Positions 62,215-64,000 of a DNA stretch of 64,000 nt are shown piece after piece. Each line of letters starts with the position of its first letter. The stretch's first letter is position 1. Source of the DNA: Aliarcobacter sp. GTDB lineage: Bacteria; Campylobacterota; Campylobacteria; Campylobacterales; Arcobacteraceae. Position numbers and translations under genes: made by a program. The stretch spans positions 33,166 to 97,165 of the forward strand of contig JAQTXA010000009.1 of the NCBI GenBank assembly GCA_028689025.1, read 5' to 3'. The notes beneath the pieces were generated by a model. That model saw only the letters and a list, made by a program, of their open reading frames with translations. It did no database searches and was not told where the DNA came from.

Positions 62215-63393
62215 TTATTTTATAACATGTCCTACAAATTTTGACATATTATTTAAAATTTTTCCACCTCGTCTAAATCCTAAACCACAAGCTTCATAGG
62301 CAAAAAATACTCCTGCTTGATAAGAGTTTCCATTTGAATCTTTTGGAAATTCAACATACTCTTGATAAATAGCTTTATGACCTGCGTATTCTCCACTTGT
62401 TTGCTCATCTATTGAGCCATCTGAATTTATAATTTTTGTGTTTGCACCTTCTCGTCCAAAACATCTTTTTTCTACTTGTTTTTTTCCTACAAGTGGTTCA
62501 AATGAAGTTTCAAGTAATAATGGATGATTTGGATATAAATCCCATAAAATCTTCATAAATCCTTTTGATTGGAACATTAAAGAATATGCTGGATTAAAAA
62601 TAATTGCTTTTTTCTCTTTTATAATTTCAGTTAAAGTCAAAGCTAATTCACTCTCTTCAATTGCAATATTTTCCCATGGAATTAGTTTAAACCAAAATTC
62701 AAATAGTTCATCATTTTTGAAAATTCCATCATCACTAAATTGTACATTTTCTATAAATTCAAAATCTGTGTTAAATCCAGCTTCAGTTGCAATGTGTTGT
62801 AAAAGTTTTGTTGTATTTATATCTTCATTTGAGTTTGAAATTGAAGAAAAAAGTATTTTCCAACCAAGTTCTGAATAATATTCATCAAATTTTTCAATAT
62901 CAGAATCAAGGGTAATTATTCTTTTGAAGTTGTCTTTTAAAGCTTCATAAAGATTGTTAAATTGACTTGCTTCATCTAAGTTGTTTGCTTTTAACATTGC
63001 CCATTGAATAATTGCAGTTTCGAAAAGTGAAGTTGGAGTATCTGCATTAAATTCAATTAATTTTATTGGTTTTCCATCTATTCCACCTGCTAAATCAAAT
63101 CTTGAATATAGATGCCAATGAACTTCATTTTCCCAAGACTCTTTTATAATTTCAACTAAGTTAAAAGGGATATTTAATTCATGAAATAAATCATTATCAA
63201 TTACATATTGACCAGCCTCAGCAAACATATCATATAACTCATTTGTAGCTTCATAATAAGCATTTGCTTCATCTTCATTGATTACTACGATTTCATCACT
63301 CACATAAGAAGAGTTGTCGCTGTCTGTGTGCCAAACAAAGCCTATAGATTCTAAATATTCATCTGTTAAAGGGTTTAATTTTTCTAATTTCAT
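62215..63393 (-). CDS. Glutathionylspermidine synthase-like ATP-grasp protein
   Basis: A 392-residue protein of the glutathionylspermidine synthase preATP-grasp family (relatives YgiC and YjfC in E. coli). Typical blocks are WHTDSDNSSYVSDEIVVINEDEANAYYEATNELYDMF at the start, SRFDLAGGIDGKPIKLIEFNADTPTSLFETAIIQW (about 107-142, metal and substrate site), KAIIFNPAYSLMFQSKGFMKILWDLYPNHPLLLETSF and KKQVEKRCFGREGANTKI. No amidase domain is present, so it resembles YgiC, whose substrate is unsettled. It lies 2 bp after the UPF0323 lipoprotein gene. Confidence 0.88.
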   Translation of the reverse strand: MKLEKLNPLTDEYLESIGFVWHTDSDNSSYVSDEIVVINEDEANAYYEATNELYDMFAEAGQYVIDNDLFHELNIPFNLVEIIKESWENEVHWHLYSRFDLAGGIDGKPIKLIEFNADTPTSLFETAIIQWAMLKANNLDEASQFNNLYEALKDNFKRIITLDSDIEKFDEYYSELGWKILFSSISNSNEDINTTKLLQHIATEAGFNTDFEFIENVQFSDDGIFKNDELFEFWFKLIPWENIAIEESELALTLTEIIKEKKAIIFNPAYSLMFQSKGFMKILWDLYPNHPLLLETSFEPLVGKKQVEKRCFGREGANTKIINSDGSIDEQTSGEYAGHKAIYQEYVEFPKDSNGNSYQAGVFFAYEACGLGFRRGGKILNNMSKFVGHVIK

Positions 63394-63395
63394 AA

Positions 63396-64000
63396 TTAAC
63401 TCCCAAAACTTGAAGATGAAGAACCAGAAGATGGACTTGTACTGCTTCCACCACCAAAGAATCCACTTTTTTTAGTTGCTGAACCTGTTCCTGTTGTTGC
63501 AGGTGTTTTTGTAAATGAACTTTGAGATTTACTATATGTTTGAGGTGATTTATATTGTGTTTGTCTTTGATTTTGGAAGTTTTGATTGTTAAATAATTTA
63601 TTCCCAAGCCAAGAACCAATCATTGCCCCTGCAATTGAAGATAATAAAACTCCACCAAGTCCCATTCCTCCATCACTTACTTGTGCATTTGGATTTGTAA
63701 GGGGTGAAGTTCCTGCATCAATCTTTTTCTCTTCTTCTTTTACTAATTTATCTATCTCTTCTTGAGTTAAGATTTTTTCACTTCCATCTGGTTTTCTAAG
63801 AACTATTGTAGTTTTTGAAGCTGGGAATTCATCTGCAATTTTATATTTTCCATCTGCTGATTCTTCAACAACTACAAAAGCACCTTCTTTTTGGCTAGCA
63901 TTTGTAAAGGCATCATTTTGGCCTTGATTTTGTTGATTGTTTTTTGATTTGTCATCACATCCCACTAATCCAGTTATTAGTAAAGCACCTAAACCACCAA
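63396..64000 (-). CDS. UPF0323-family lipoprotein, 5' end outside window
   Basis: At least 201 residues; the frame continues past the window edge. Translation from 63998 reads GGLGALLITGLVGCDDKSKNN, so the lipobox LVGC lies inside the window and the GTG codon that could start the 189-residue frame is inside the signal peptide, not the real start. The mature protein has a conserved region ADGKYKIADEFPASKTTIVLRKPDGSEKILTQEEIDKLVKEEEKKI, a hydrophobic glycine segment (GGVLLSSIAGAMIGSWLGNKLF) and a Ser/Gly/Thr-rich tail. Family members are known in Campylobacter and Helicobacter without a settled function. It is followed after 2 bp by the YgiC-like gene, a pairing like YgiB-YgiC. Confidence 0.88.
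   Translation of the reverse strand, partial: GGLGALLITGLVGCDDKSKNNQQNQGQNDAFTNASQKEGAFVVVEESADGKYKIADEFPASKTTIVLRKPDGSEKILTQEEIDKLVKEEEKKIDAGTSPLTNPNAQVSDGGMGLGGVLLSSIAGAMIGSWLGNKLFNNQNFQNQRQTQYKSPQTYSKSQSSFTKTPATTGTGSATKKSGFFGGGSSTSPSSGSSSSSFGS

Noticed and set aside
63359..63619. Minus-strand ORF of 86 codons at the end of the UPF0323 gene
   Set aside because: Lies in another frame of the Ser/Gly-rich tail of the lipoprotein gene and has a Leu/Val/Gln/His composition typical of a shadow frame.

Overview
The window is low-GC, gene-dense chromosomal DNA that most resembles an Arcobacter-type member of the Campylobacterota (Arcobacteraceae). This rests on gene content and protein style rather than a database match: a cbpA-hspR heat-shock pair, a UPF0323 lipoprotein beside a glutathionylspermidine-synthase-like gene, carB followed by a short Sua5-like protein, rsmH followed by an FtsL-like protein, a monomeric isocitrate dehydrogenase, secA next to a LolC/E permease and lolA, and a compact RNase P RNA gene.

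Layout. 1-8.1 kb: the 3' part of a type I restriction gene (hsdR), then housekeeping genes (ThiF-like, LysE-like, carB, Sua5-like). 8.15-16.7 kb: an integrated genomic island of about 8.5 kb in a tRNA-Glu gene. It is bounded by the intact tRNA and a displaced 46-bp copy of the tRNA 3' end, and carries a tyrosine integrase at its right end. Inside are a roughly 0.55-kb highly structured non-coding stretch (best read as a large ornate RNA), two AlpA/Xis-like HTH genes, a minus-strand cluster of unknown small genes with a duplicated pair, a detached VirB5 - lipoprotein - VirB6 cassette without any T4SS ATPase, a field of dyad repeats, a probable small RNA with its own sigma-70 promoter and terminator, and a GNAT-type toxin-antitoxin pair. 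16.7-25.7 kb: regulators, hspR-cbpA, a CheY/CheC/PAS-kinase signalling operon, a rhodanese-like/MnmC-type oxidoreductase pair, an L,D-transpeptidase and an acyltransferase-3. 25.9-32.9 kb: a large sensor kinase followed by a dlt-like operon in the unusual order C-D-X-B-A, including a 46-residue DltX-like microprotein. 32.9-38.5 kb: an RND-adaptor-TolC efflux operon with a divergent-type TetR regulator and a clear operator. 38.6-45.9 kb: tRNA-Leu, hup, an aldolase-family gene, rsmH, an FtsL-like gene, a second RND protein and an NlpC/P60 lipoprotein. 45.9-53.3 kb: cytochrome c, a glutamate-mutase operon (sigma, epsilon, MutL-like, adenylate-forming ligase) and monomeric icd. 53.4-64 kb: mltG and an AsmA-like gene overlapping head to head, a LolC/E permease, secA, lolA, rnpB, a glutathionylspermidine-synthase-like gene and the UPF0323 lipoprotein (cut by the window end).

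The most notable items are the tRNA-Glu island with its large structured RNA, orphan VirB5/VirB6 cassette and small RNA; the dlt-like operon in a Gram-negative, whose DltB has Asn at the usually invariant MBOAT histidine; and the glutamate mutase operon joined to an adenylating enzyme but lacking methylaspartate ammonia-lyase. All functional statements are from reading the sequence and from family knowledge; no searches were run.
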